DNA of 64,000 nt from Erythrobacter sp. GTDB taxonomy: Bacteria > Pseudomonadota > Alphaproteobacteria > Sphingomonadales > Sphingomonadaceae. The stretch spans positions 205,268 through 269,267 of the forward strand of contig JAACTB010000008.1 in assembly GCA_009993605.1 (NCBI GenBank), written 5' to 3'. The stretch's first letter is position 1; each line of letters opens with the position of its first letter. The position numbers were made by a program, and so were the translations under genes. The notes under the pieces are model-generated. The model did no database searches. It saw nothing but the letters and a program-made list of their open reading frames with translations, and was not told the DNA's origin. Positions 8,288 through 18,188 of the stretch are shown one piece after another.

Positions 8288-9490
8288 ATGGGATCGAACA
8301 CATCCGAATTGACCGCCGCTACCACGCTCGCCGTGTCGGGCCGCAGCCGCGACCCGCATGTCGTCAATCCGCCGGTCTATCGCGCCAGCACGCATCTTTA
8401 CGCCGACTGCGCCGCGCTGCGCGAAGGGCCGCGAAAGAACGAGGACGGGCGGTTTTTCTATGGTCGGCGCGGCTCGCCGACCCAATGGGCCCTGTCTGAC
8501 GCGCTGACCGAATTGGAGCCAGGCGCGCACGGCACGGTGCTCTATCCCAGCGGCGTCGCCGCGATCGCGGGATCGCTGATGGCGGTGTGCCGTCCGGGTG
8601 ACGTCCTCCTCGTCACCGACAACGCCTACGATCCCAGCCGCTCGATGGCGAAGGGGCTGTTCAAGCGCCTGGGCGTGGAGGCGCGCTTTTTCGATCCGCT
8701 CGATCTCGCAACCTTTGAGGGTTTGTTCTGCGAGCGGACGCGCGCCGTCTGGCTCGAAAACCCCGGCAGCCTCAGCATGGAGGTCTGCGACATTCCCGCG
8801 CTGACCCGGATCGCGCGCGAGAAGGGCGCCGTCAGCCTGATCGACAACACATGGGCGACCTCGCTCGGCTTCCCGGCCCTGGAGCGAGGATGCGACATCA
8901 GCGTCCAGGCGCTGACCAAGCATGTCGGCGGGCATTCCGACTTGATGATGGGCAGCGCCAGCGCGGGAGAGCGCTGGTATCGCAAGCTGCGCCAGACCGC
9001 GCAGGAACTGGGCCAGGTGGTCTCGCCCGACGATGCCGCCCTCGCTCTGCGGGGGTTGCGCACGATGCAGCTGAGGCTCGAAAGATCGACGGCGAGCGCG
9101 TTGGCGATTGCGGAATGGCTCGGCAAGCGTAGCGAGGTCGCGCATGTGCTGTGCCCGATCCTGCCCGGCGCGCCCGGTCACGATCTGTGGCGCCGCGACT
9201 TTACCGGCGGATGCGGGCTGTTCAGCTTCGTGCTCAAAGATCGCGACGATGCGGCGCGGTGCCGCCTGATCGACGCGCTGGATCTGTTCGGGATCGGCTA
9301 TAGCTGGGGCGGCTTCGAAAGCCTCGCGCTCCCTGTCGACATCGCCCCGATCCGCGAGCGGATGGCATGGCCGCGCCCCGAATGGCAGGCTGGCGAGGAT
9401 TGCGCCATTCGCCTATCGATCGGCCTCGAAGACCCGCACGACCTCATTGCCGACCTCACCCAGGCCTTCGCCGCCATGGATCACGCATGA
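8288..9490 (+). CDS. metC: Cystathionine beta-lyase, PLP-dependent
   Basis: This is a 400-residue Cys/Met-metabolism PLP enzyme. YGRRGSPT (59-66) is the phosphate-contact Tyr-Arg motif from the neighbouring subunit. SGVAAI (88-93) leads the cofactor-phosphate site, and DNTWAT (186-191) holds the Asp that pairs with the pyridine nitrogen. Lys211 in ALTKHVGGHSD forms the internal aldimine. The short DNTWAT form and overall length fit cystathionine beta-lyase (cystathionine to homocysteine, pyruvate and ammonia), but gamma-lyases are close relatives. The stop overlaps the next ATG (ATGA). Confidence 0.88.
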   Translation: MGSNTSELTAATTLAVSGRSRDPHVVNPPVYRASTHLYADCAALREGPRKNEDGRFFYGRRGSPTQWALSDALTELEPGAHGTVLYPSGVAAIAGSLMAVCRPGDVLLVTDNAYDPSRSMAKGLFKRLGVEARFFDPLDLATFEGLFCERTRAVWLENPGSLSMEVCDIPALTRIAREKGAVSLIDNTWATSLGFPALERGCDISVQALTKHVGGHSDLMMGSASAGERWYRKLRQTAQELGQVVSPDDAALALRGLRTMQLRLERSTASALAIAEWLGKRSEVAHVLCPILPGAPGHDLWRRDFTGGCGLFSFVLKDRDDAARCRLIDALDLFGIGYSWGGFESLALPVDIAPIRERMAWPRPEWQAGEDCAIRLSIGLEDPHDLIADLTQAFAAMDHA

Positions 9491-10572
9491 CCGCCCCCAC
9501 ACCGCCAACACCGACCGCGTCGGCCACCGAAACGATCGAACAGGCCTGGAATCTCGCCCCGCCGGTGCGCGAGGTGGAGACTAGCGTCGCAGCGGCCGAG
9601 GGCCTGCGCGAAGCCGTTTCATCGAAGAGCGACACGGTCGGCGGTTTCCTCGATGCGGTGGATTCGCTCGCGATCAGCGTCGGCGATTTCCGCCTGTCGC
9701 TGTGGGACGTGCTGGTCGTCCTCCTCATCATCTTCGCGGTTATCACCGCCGCCTGGCTGCTCAGCAAGATGCTGCAACGCATCCTTCTGCGCGTGACCAA
9801 GCTCGACGACACGCAGCAATTGCTGGGCCAGAAGATCCTGTCGATCGTGGTCTGGGCCGGGGCCTTCTTCATTGGGATCGACCTTTTGGGGATCGACCTT
9901 ACCGCGCTCGCCGTGTTTTCGGGCGCGTTCGGTCTCGCGATCGGTTTCGGCCTTCAGAAGACCTTCGGCAATCTCATCGCCGGGATCATCCTGCTGATGG
10001 ACAAGTCAATCAAGCCGGGAGACGTGATCGCGGTGACCGATATGGCGGGGCAGGAAAGCTTCGGCCAGATCAGGAAGATCGGCGTGCGCGCGGTTTCCGT
10101 GACCACCCGCGACCAGCGCGAATATCTGATTCCGAACGAGAACCTGATGGTCAATCAGGTCGAAAACTGGTCCTATTCATCGAAGAACGTACGGATGCAG
10201 GTCTATGTCGGGGTCAGCTACGATGCCGATATGGAGTTGGCGGAAAAGCTCATGCTTCAGGCCGCGACCGATGCGCCGCGCGTCCTCAAGGCGCCGCCGC
10301 CCACCGTGTGGATGAGCGAATATGGCGACAGCTCGGTCAATTTCACGATCCATTGCTGGATTCAGGATCCCGAAGAAGGGGTCGGGAACGTCCGCAGCGA
10401 GGTGCTGAAACGGCTCTGGTGGCTGTTCAAGGACAACGATATCGAGATCCCCTTCCCGCAGCGCGACGTCAATCTGCGCGGCAACGCACAGTTCGAGCGG
10501 CTGGTGGAAGCGCTCGCGGATCGCCAGGCGGCTGGCGGGACGGCGCAGGACAACAAGGCATCCGAAGACTAG
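9487..10572 (+). CDS. Mechanosensitive ion channel, MscS family
   Basis: The protein has 361 residues. An N-terminal region of about 70 residues is not membrane-spanning. Helices follow at LWDVLVVLLIIFAVITAAWL, KILSIVVWAGAFFIGIDLL and the pore helix GAFGLAIGFGLQKTFGNLIAG. The beta domain begins KPGDVIAV and the cytoplasmic vestibule has VTTRDQREYLIPNENLM, both typical of MscS. It opens under membrane tension to release solutes on osmotic downshock. The ATG overlaps the metC stop by 4 bases; a start at 9367 would read inside metC. The C-terminus ends in a short acidic tail. Confidence 0.9.
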   Translation: MTAPTPPTPTASATETIEQAWNLAPPVREVETSVAAAEGLREAVSSKSDTVGGFLDAVDSLAISVGDFRLSLWDVLVVLLIIFAVITAAWLLSKMLQRILLRVTKLDDTQQLLGQKILSIVVWAGAFFIGIDLLGIDLTALAVFSGAFGLAIGFGLQKTFGNLIAGIILLMDKSIKPGDVIAVTDMAGQESFGQIRKIGVRAVSVTTRDQREYLIPNENLMVNQVENWSYSSKNVRMQVYVGVSYDADMELAEKLMLQAATDAPRVLKAPPPTVWMSEYGDSSVNFTIHCWIQDPEEGVGNVRSEVLKRLWWLFKDNDIEIPFPQRDVNLRGNAQFERLVEALADRQAAGGTAQDNKASED

Positions 10573-10582
10573 CTTCGCCTTC

Positions 10583-10658
10583 GCAAAGCGAGGATTTCAA
10601 AAGCTTTGCTGTGCGGCGGCGCATCCATTCTGATTGGCGCGGGGCGGTGCGGATGCGC
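10583..10658. other. Two inverted repeats ahead of the sulfur assimilation operon
   Basis: The 97-base gap holds GCAAAGC 10583-10589 with GCTTTGC 10603-10609 (7-bp stem, 13-base loop). It also holds GCGCATCC 10619-10626 with GGATGCGC 10651-10658 (8-bp stem, 24-base loop). Neither has a U-tract, so they are not clear terminators. They may be operator or leader structures of the following operon. Confidence 0.35.
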
Positions 10659-10669
10659 ATTGTCCATTC

Positions 10670-11428
10670 ATGGGAAAACCCGGAACGATATATCTCGTAG
10701 GCGCGGGGCCCGGCGATGCCGACCTGCTGACCCTGCGCGCCGCGCGCCTGATCGAAACCGCCGACCTGATCGTGCATGACGGCCTGGTCGACGCGTCGAT
10801 CCTCTCGCTCGCCCGATCCGATGCGCGGCTGGTCTCGGTCGCGAAACGCCGCGCGCACCACACCCTGCCCCAGGACGATATCAACGCTCTTCTAGTGCGC
10901 GAAGCGCGCGCGGGCCGCGATGTCGTGCGCCTCAAGGGCGGCGATCCCTTCGTCTTCGGACGCGGAGGCGAGGAAATGGAAGCGGCGCGCGCGGCCGGTA
11001 TCCCGGTCGCGGTGGTGCCCGGCGTCAGCGCGGCGAACGGCGCGGCGGCGGCGGCGGGCATTGCCCTGACCCATCGTGATGCCTCCAGCATCGTCAGCTT
11101 CGTGGCCGGCCAGTGCAAGGGCCTGGCCGAACAGGATTGGGCGGGCCTCGCAGGCAAGGGCCGCACTCTCGTCATCTATATGGGTATCAAGACCGCGCCG
11201 CAGATCGCCGAAAAGCTGATGGCGGACGGGCTTGCCCCCGACATGCCCGTGGCCGTGATCGAGAATGGCGCGCGGCCCGATATGCGCGTGCTGCGCGCGC
11301 CGCTGGCCGGCTTGCCCGATCTGGTCGAGCGCGAGCAGGTCGTCAGCCCCGCTTTGATCGTCATCGGCGAGGTGACCGCGCGCGAGGACGTCGCAGTCGC
11401 CGCGCTCGCTGAGGAGGCCGCACGATGA
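10670..11428 (+). CDS. cobA: Uroporphyrinogen-III C-methyltransferase (SUMT)
   Basis: The enzyme performs two SAM-dependent methylations of uroporphyrinogen III to precorrin-2, the first step to siroheme, which is the cofactor of the sulfite reductase encoded two genes downstream. The 252 residues include the SUMT signatures YLVGAGPGDADLLTLRA near the N-terminus, VRLKGGDPFVFGRGGEE in the middle and VPGVSAANGAAA. Only the methyltransferase module is present. The dehydrogenase/ferrochelatase part found in enterobacterial CysG is absent and must be encoded elsewhere. ATG 10670 (MGKPGT) is chosen over 10634 because the extra leader is unconserved. It overlaps the next gene by 4 bases (ATGA). Confidence 0.9.
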   Translation: MGKPGTIYLVGAGPGDADLLTLRAARLIETADLIVHDGLVDASILSLARSDARLVSVAKRRAHHTLPQDDINALLVREARAGRDVVRLKGGDPFVFGRGGEEMEAARAAGIPVAVVPGVSAANGAAAAAGIALTHRDASSIVSFVAGQCKGLAEQDWAGLAGKGRTLVIYMGIKTAPQIAEKLMADGLAPDMPVAVIENGARPDMRVLRAPLAGLPDLVEREQVVSPALIVIGEVTAREDVAVAALAEEAAR

Positions 11429-11721
11429 AGCTGCTTACGGGCAATGATCTCAAGACCGGTGCGGTGACCTGGTGGACTGGCAACGACTGGTCGATCCATG
11501 TCGAGGACGCGGTCGACGTCACCGGACAGGAAGACGAAATCGCGCAGCGCGAGGAAGCCGCGCGCCGCGTCAACGTTCCCTATGCCATCGATGCCGAAAT
11601 GCACGACGGCAGCCCCCGTCCGGCCCATATCAAGGACCGCGTCCGCGCGCTCGGCCCGACCGTGCGGCCCGACCTCACGCTCAAACCTGCCGATCCCGAA
11701 ATCGGCCAGTGGGTGATCTGA
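11425..11721 (+). CDS. DUF2849 protein of the sulfite assimilation operon
   Basis: This is a 98-residue acidic cytosolic protein with no membrane segment. Recognisable parts are LTGNDLKTGAVTWW near the start, an acidic helix with the run EDEIAQREEAARRV, and HIKDRVRALGPTVRPDL. It matches DUF2849, a family known mainly from its place between siroheme and sulfite reductase genes in alphaproteobacteria. The biochemical role is unknown; a chaperone or electron-transfer accessory for sulfite reductase is only a guess. The start overlaps the upstream stop as ATGA and the stop overlaps the cysI start as TGATG, so stoichiometry is probably fixed by coupling. Confidence 0.8.
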   Translation: MKLLTGNDLKTGAVTWWTGNDWSIHVEDAVDVTGQEDEIAQREEAARRVNVPYAIDAEMHDGSPRPAHIKDRVRALGPTVRPDLTLKPADPEIGQWVI

Positions 11722-13355
11722 TGTACGCTTATGATCAATACGACCAGCAGATGGTCGATGCCCGTGTCGCCGAATTCCGCGACCAGGCCCGCCGCCGCCT
11801 CGAAGGCAAATTGTCCGAGGATCAGTTCAAGCCGCTGAGGCTGATGAACGGTCTGTATCTCCAGCTGCACGCCTATATGCTGCGCGTCGCCATTCCCTAT
11901 GGCACGCTGTCGGGTGCGCAGATGCACACGCTTGCCGACATCGCGGAGAAATACGACCGCGGATACGGGCACTTCACCACGCGCCAGAACATCCAGTATA
12001 ACTGGATCAAGCTGGAAGATGCCGCCGACATCCTGGCCGATCTCGCCAAGGTCGAAATGCACGCCATTCAGACCAGCGGGAACTGCATCCGCAATATCAG
12101 CTCCGATCATTTCGCAGGTGCCGCGGCGGACGAGGTGACCGATCCGCGACCGTACGCCGAATTGCTTCGCCAGTGGTCAAGCTTTCACCCCGAATTCAGC
12201 TATCTTCCGCGCAAGTTCAAGATCGCGGTGATCGCCAGCGAACAGGACCGCGCGGCGATGCGGCTGCACGACATCGGGATCAATATCGTCCGCAATTCCG
12301 ACGGAGAACTGGGCGCGGCCTTCTATGTCGGTGGAGGCATGGGCCGCACGCCGATGATCGCGCCGCAGATCCGGGATTTCGTGCCGCTGGACCAGTTGGT
12401 GACCTATGCCGAGGCGTGCCTGCGCGTCTACAATCGCTACGGCCGGCGCGACAACAAGTACAAGGCGCGGATCAAGATTCTCGTCCACGAACTGGGCGCG
12501 GAGGAATACACCCGTCAGGTCGAAGAGGAATTCCAGCACCTGCTCGATTCTGGCGTCGAGCCGCCCTTCGCTGAATTGGAGCGGATCAGGACCTTCTTCG
12601 CCGACCCCGCCTACGACGAGGCGGCGCCGGACGATATCGACCGCTCCGACCCCGATTTCGCCCTCTGGGTCGATCGCAACACGGTCGCGCACAAGCAGGA
12701 TGGCTACGTCTCCGCCGTCATCAGCCTGAAGCCCGTCGGCGGCATTCCGGGTGATGCCACCGCCGAACAGATGCGCGTGATGGCCGATCTCGCCACCCGC
12801 TACAGCTTCGACGAATTGCGCGTGATGCATACGCAGAACGTGGTGCTGCCGCATGTCCGCAAGGCCGATCTCAACGCGATCTGGACCGCGCTGGACGAAG
12901 CCGGGCTCGGCAGCCCCAATCTCGATACGATCGAGGACATCATCGCCTGTCCCGGCCTCGATTATTGCAGCCTGGCCAATGCGCGTTCGATACCGGTCGC
13001 GCAGAAGATCGCGCAGCGCTTCGCCGAAACGAAGAAGACCGCGACGCTCGGTCAGCTGAAGCTCAAGATTTCGGGCTGCATCAACGCCTGCGGCCACCAT
13101 CACGCGGGCCATATCGGCATTCTCGGCGTCGATCGTAAGGGCGTCGAGAATTACCAACTGTCGCTCGGCGGCAGCGAGGCGGAGGATGTGAGCCTCGCCA
13201 AGATCACCGGCCCCGGTTTCGACGAGGACGGGATCGTGGACGCGGTCGAGACCGTGACCAGCGTCTATGAACGAGAACGCGAGGGCGAAGAACGCTTCCT
13301 CGACACCTATCGCCGCATCGGAATGGGCCCGTTCAAGGAGGCGCTTTATGGCTGA
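11721..13355 (+). CDS. cysI: Assimilatory sulfite reductase hemoprotein (nitrite/sulfite reductase family)
   Basis: The enzyme carries out six-electron reduction of sulfite to sulfide using a coupled siroheme and 4Fe-4S cluster. Its 544 residues show two ferredoxin-like half domains. The cluster cysteines are Cys410 and Cys416 (CPGLDYC) and Cys453 and Cys457 (SGCINAC), followed by GHHHAGHIG. FTTRQNIQYNW near residue 90 lies in the substrate/siroheme-binding half. Family members can use nitrite, but the cysH and SUMT neighbours point to sulfite. No flavoprotein subunit (CysJ) is present, so electrons probably come from ferredoxin or another donor. ATG 11721 is set by the TGATG overlap; an upstream extension would run out of register with the operon. 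Confidence 0.93.
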   Translation: MYAYDQYDQQMVDARVAEFRDQARRRLEGKLSEDQFKPLRLMNGLYLQLHAYMLRVAIPYGTLSGAQMHTLADIAEKYDRGYGHFTTRQNIQYNWIKLEDAADILADLAKVEMHAIQTSGNCIRNISSDHFAGAAADEVTDPRPYAELLRQWSSFHPEFSYLPRKFKIAVIASEQDRAAMRLHDIGINIVRNSDGELGAAFYVGGGMGRTPMIAPQIRDFVPLDQLVTYAEACLRVYNRYGRRDNKYKARIKILVHELGAEEYTRQVEEEFQHLLDSGVEPPFAELERIRTFFADPAYDEAAPDDIDRSDPDFALWVDRNTVAHKQDGYVSAVISLKPVGGIPGDATAEQMRVMADLATRYSFDELRVMHTQNVVLPHVRKADLNAIWTALDEAGLGSPNLDTIEDIIACPGLDYCSLANARSIPVAQKIAQRFAETKKTATLGQLKLKISGCINACGHHHAGHIGILGVDRKGVENYQLSLGGSEAEDVSLAKITGPGFDEDGIVDAVETVTSVYEREREGEERFLDTYRRIGMGPFKEALYG

Positions 13356-13827
13356 CCAGACACCCCCCGCCGAAGGCCGCGGCCCCGATACGGGTCCGGA
13401 ATCGGACACCATGCTGCGCTATCGCGAGGACGATCCGGTCGCGCATGCCGCCGTGACGGTCGATGCCTTCCTCGACCAGTCCAACGCCGCTGCCGTCCGC
13501 GTCGAGCCGGGCGACGATGCGCGCGAGCTGATCCCGCATCTCGAACGCCTCGACCTCGTAGAGGTCAATTTCCCGTCCTTCGGCGACGGGCGGGGCTACA
13601 GCTCGGCCCGGATCCTGCGCGAAGCGGGTTATGATGGCGAATTGCGCGCGGTGGGCGATGTTCTCGTCGACCAGCTCGCTTATATGCGCCGCTGCGGGTT
13701 CGACGCTTTCGATCCCGATGCGCCGCTCGACGCCGAGGATGTCGAGGCCGCCTTCGCGCGCTGGCCCGAGGTCTATCAGAGCGCCGCCGATACGCGCACG
13801 CCGATCTGGAGCAAGAGGCACGCATGA
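13348..13827 (+). CDS. DUF934 protein of the sulfite assimilation operon
   Basis: The protein has 159 residues. The centre carries ALVEVNFPSFGDGRGY-like residues (DLVEVNFPSFGDGRGYS) and LREAGYDGELRAVGDVLVDQ, then YMRRCGFDAF. This is the DUF934 signature, found beside sulfite reductase in many proteobacteria. Its role is undefined; annotation as an oxidoreductase in databases is not supported by any cofactor motif I can see. A good ribosome site, AAGGAG, lies at about 13335-13340, and the start overlaps the cysI stop by 8 bases. The stop overlaps the cysH start (ATGA). Confidence 0.85.
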   Translation: MADQTPPAEGRGPDTGPESDTMLRYREDDPVAHAAVTVDAFLDQSNAAAVRVEPGDDARELIPHLERLDLVEVNFPSFGDGRGYSSARILREAGYDGELRAVGDVLVDQLAYMRRCGFDAFDPDAPLDAEDVEAAFARWPEVYQSAADTRTPIWSKRHA

Positions 13828-14579
13828 GCGAGATGCGTGCCATAGACCGGCTCGACACGCGGCCGCGCTTCACCGATCACGACGCGATCCGCCTCAACCG
13901 GATGTTTCGCGGCGCGGAGACGGAGGAATGGCTGCGCGCCGTATTGGAAGGATCGCTGGCGGGCGATGTTGCCATGGTGTCGAGCTTCGGAGCGGAGAGC
14001 GCGGCGCTGCTTCATCTCGTCTCGCGCATTGATCCGAGCGTGGCGGTGCTGTTCCTCGACACGGGCAAGCATTTCCCCGAAACGCTCGCCTATCGTGACG
14101 AATTGGCCGAGCGGTTCGGGTTGAACCTCGTCAATCTCTATCCCGACCTCGCCGATCTCAAGGCGCGGGACGAAACCGGTCTCCGGTGGTCCTACGATCC
14201 CGATGGCTGCTGCGATATCCGCAAGGTGCGCCCGCTCGAAACGGCGATGGCGGGGTACGATGCCAGCTTCACGGGGCGCAAGGCGTTCCAGTCCGCGACC
14301 CGCGCCAATCTGCCGCGCTTCGAAATCGACACTTCGGACGCGCAGGGGCGGCTGAAGATCAATCCGCTGATCGATTGGGATGCGGACCGGATCGCTGCCT
14401 ATTTCGAGGAACACGACCTGCCCCGCCATCCTCTGGTCGAGCGCGGCTTCCCCTCAATCGGCTGTTCCCCCTGCACTCGTCAGGTTGCCGAAGGCGAAGA
14501 CTCGCGTGCTGGCCGCTGGTCGGGTTGGGACAAGGTGGAATGCGGCATCCACCGCCCGGGCGAAGAGCCCTTCCTGTAA
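13824..14579 (+). CDS. cysH: Phosphoadenylyl/adenylyl-sulfate reductase (Fe-S type)
   Basis: The enzyme reduces activated sulfate (APS or PAPS) to sulfite with thioredoxin. It has 251 residues. SSFGAESA (53-60) is the PP-loop that binds the nucleotide. The cluster cysteines are Cys129-Cys130 in CCDIRK and Cys214/Cys217 in CSPC, and the catalytic cysteine is Cys240 in ECGIH. The CC...CxxC set marks the 4Fe-4S class, which usually prefers APS; classic PAPS reductases lack it. This is the last gene of the five-gene operon and completes the path from activated sulfate to sulfide. Confidence 0.93.
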   Translation: MSEMRAIDRLDTRPRFTDHDAIRLNRMFRGAETEEWLRAVLEGSLAGDVAMVSSFGAESAALLHLVSRIDPSVAVLFLDTGKHFPETLAYRDELAERFGLNLVNLYPDLADLKARDETGLRWSYDPDGCCDIRKVRPLETAMAGYDASFTGRKAFQSATRANLPRFEIDTSDAQGRLKINPLIDWDADRIAAYFEEHDLPRHPLVERGFPSIGCSPCTRQVAEGEDSRAGRWSGWDKVECGIHRPGEEPFL

Positions 14580-14600
14580 TCACAGGCTTTCGCCGCTGGG

Positions 14601-15503
14601 TCAGAGCCAGCCTTGCGCGCGATACCAGTCGGCGGTCTGTCGCAGCCCGTCCAGCCCGCTGATCCTTGGCTTCCAGATCTCGACCGGCACCGCCCGCGCC
14701 GGATCGCAGACCCAGTCGGGATGCGCCATGTAGCCTGCGCGGTCGGGGGTCAGCTTGGCTTCGTCTCCGCGCAGCGCCCGGTCGGCCTTTGCGGCCAGAC
14801 GGAGCAGCGGTGCGGGCAGATGCGGAGCGAGAACGCGCTTGCCCATCGCACGCCCGATCAGCTTTGCAAGTTCGGCATGTTCGTAACCGTTCGGGTGGCC
14901 GTCATCGAGTTCGACGATCTCACCCGATCCGGCTTGCGCAGCGAGCGCGAGCAGGCATTCGGCAAGATCGTCGACATGGATAATCGACGTGCGGCCTCTT
15001 GGCGGCACCGGCACCACGCCGAACCGCGCGGCGCGGAACAGTTCGAGCATGTCGGAATCGCGCCGGCCATAGACCGCCGGGGGACGCACGATCGTCCAGT
15101 CGAGCCCGCTCGCCCCGACCCATTTTTCCGCCTCGGCTTTTGACGCACCATAACGCGACAGTTCGGGCTTTCGTGCGGAGAGCGAACTGACGAAGACGAA
15201 GCGCCGCACGCCCGCATCCTGGCAGGCGCGAAGCAGATTGCGCGTTCCGACGACGTTGGCGTCGTGAAAATCCGCCGGATCGGGCGCATTGGTGAGGCCC
15301 GCGATATGGATCACAGTCTCCGCCCCCTCGATCAGGCGATCCAGCGAGGGCCGGTCGGACAGCGCGCCCTCGACCCAGGTCACGCCACTACGCGGTTCCT
15401 GCGCCCTGCGGGTCAGCGCCCTGATCGCGATCCCCTGCCGGTTCGCCGCATCGAGAACGGCCTGCCCGACGAACCCGGTCGCCCCGGTGATCGCTACGCT
15501 CAT
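14601..15503 (-). CDS. NAD(P)-binding epimerase/dehydrogenase-like protein (extended SDR)
   Basis: The protein has 300 residues from ATG 15503. The Rossmann motif GATGFVG (6-12) is followed by HIAGLTN and FVFVSSLSARKPELSRYGASKAEAE, which supply the Ser-Tyr-x3-Lys type catalytic set. RPPAVYG follows. This resembles the extended/atypical SDRs related to the complex I NDUFA9 subunit or sugar epimerases. The substrate is unknown. The ATG overlaps the proB stop by 4 bases, so it is the last gene of the obgE-proB transcription unit. It converges with cysH, with a 21-base gap. Confidence 0.78.
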   Translation of the reverse strand: MSVAITGATGFVGQAVLDAANRQGIAIRALTRRAQEPRSGVTWVEGALSDRPSLDRLIEGAETVIHIAGLTNAPDPADFHDANVVGTRNLLRACQDAGVRRFVFVSSLSARKPELSRYGASKAEAEKWVGASGLDWTIVRPPAVYGRRDSDMLELFRAARFGVVPVPPRGRTSIIHVDDLAECLLALAAQAGSGEIVELDDGHPNGYEHAELAKLIGRAMGKRVLAPHLPAPLLRLAAKADRALRGDEAKLTPDRAGYMAHPDWVCDPARAVPVEIWKPRISGLDGLRQTADWYRAQGWL

Positions 15504-16618
15504 TCGCGCACCATGTGGTCGCGATGGACCACGGCGGCGCGGGGCGCGTAGCCGAGCTTTTCGGCCTGTCCCTCTTCGCGCAGGCCCAGGATCAGGCGGC
15601 ATTCGCTGCTGGCATATTCGACCAGGCCCTGGCCCAATCGCTCGCCACGCGGGCCGAAGATCGCCACGAGGTCGCCGCGCTGGAAGTCTCCCTCGACCTC
15701 GGTCAGCCCAGCCGCCAGCAGGCTAGCCCCGTCTTTCAGGGCAGCGACGCAGCCCTCGTCGACGGTCAATACGCCCGCAGGCGACAGGCGGCCCGACAGC
15801 CACGCCTTGCGCGCCCCTTCGGCCCCTTGGGGCACGAACAGGGTTCCGATCCCCTGGTCGAGCGCGCGCGCCAAGGGGCGTTCCTGCGTCCCGTTTATAA
15901 TCGCGAGCGCAATCCCGGCGCGCTCCGCGATGCGGGCGGCCTGCAATTTCGCCGTCATGCCTCCGCTGCCGAGGCCGGAGGACGATCCCTCGCCCGCCAT
16001 CGCGAAAATCTCCGGCGTCACGCCATCGACGCGATTCACCAGCACCGCCCCCGGCTCGCGCGGATCGCGATCGTAAAGGCCGTCGACATCGGACAGCAGC
16101 ACCACCGCCTCCGCGCCCGCCGCCTGCGCCACGCGCGCGGCGAGCCGGTCGTTATCGCCGAAGCGGATTTCTTCCGTGGCGACGCTGTCGTTTTCGTTGA
16201 CCACCGGCACCACGCCCATTTCGAGCAACCGGCCCAAGGTGGCGGCAGCGTTGAGATAGCGGCGCCGATCTTCCAGATCGCCAAGCGTCACGAGCATCTG
16301 CGCGGCGGTGATCTGGTGCGGCTCGAACGCATCGGCCCAGAGACGCGCCAGGGCGACCTGCCCGACCGAGGCCGACGCCTGCGCATCCGCCAGACTGCCG
16401 CGCCCGCCCTTCGCCAGCCCCAGTCGCGCCGCGCCAAGCGCGATCGCGCCGGACGACACGACGATCACTTCGCTGGTCTTGCGCAGCTCCGCGATTTCCG
16501 CGGCGAGCGTCGCCAGCCAATCCGTGCGCGGCTGTCCGCGCTCGACCAGAAGGGCCGATCCGATCTTGATCACGATGCGCCTGGCGTTGCGCAATTGGGA
16601 AAGCTGTTCGATTGCCAT
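15500..16618 (-). CDS. proB: Glutamate 5-kinase
   Basis: This is the first step of proline synthesis: phosphorylation of glutamate to gamma-glutamyl phosphate. The N-terminal amino-acid-kinase domain begins RRIVIKIGSALLV and holds VVSSGAIALG, VVNENDSV and FGDNDRLAA. A C-terminal PUA domain starts near DEGCVAALKDGASLL. The 372-residue length is normal for the PUA form. Start choice is open: ATG 16618 (MAIEQL) or ATG 16633 (MTAGCM); the only purine-rich stretch is 2 bases before the latter. It lies 43 bases after obgE on the same strand, a common alphaproteobacterial order. Confidence 0.92.
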   Translation of the reverse strand: MAIEQLSQLRNARRIVIKIGSALLVERGQPRTDWLATLAAEIAELRKTSEVIVVSSGAIALGAARLGLAKGGRGSLADAQASASVGQVALARLWADAFEPHQITAAQMLVTLGDLEDRRRYLNAAATLGRLLEMGVVPVVNENDSVATEEIRFGDNDRLAARVAQAAGAEAVVLLSDVDGLYDRDPREPGAVLVNRVDGVTPEIFAMAGEGSSSGLGSGGMTAKLQAARIAERAGIALAIINGTQERPLARALDQGIGTLFVPQGAEGARKAWLSGRLSPAGVLTVDEGCVAALKDGASLLAAGLTEVEGDFQRGDLVAIFGPRGERLGQGLVEYASSECRLILGLREEGQAEKLGYAPRAAVVHRDHMVRE

Positions 16619-16661
16619 GCAGCCCGCGGTCATGTCCTCTCGGCAGCGTGCCGAATATCCT

Positions 16662-18025
<1,364 letters not shown>

Positions 18026-18028
18026 ACC

Positions 18029-18104
<76 letters not shown>

Positions 18105-18117
18105 GTTCCAGGTCGAT

Positions 18118-18178
18118 CGCCGGGCGAAAAGCTGACTCGCCGCCCGGCGGAGCGCGCGCTTTAGCGAAAGGCGCGCGC
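18118..18178. other. Two strong palindromes between tRNA-Ala and a lipoprotein gene
   Basis: CGCCGGGCG 18118-18126 pairs with CGCCCGGCG 18141-18149 (9 bp, 14-base loop). The alternating GCGCGCGC tract at 18152-18162 pairs with 18167-18178 (11 bp with one bulge, loop AGCG). No U-tract follows on either strand. They may end transcription of the lipoprotein gene or insulate the tRNA. Confidence 0.45.
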
Positions 18179-18188
18179 GGTGCAAAGC

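Noticed and set aside
18110..18186. Intrinsic terminator for the poly-Pro lipoprotein gene
   Set aside because: The palindromes are strong but no U-tract follows on the minus strand, so they are listed only as palindromes.
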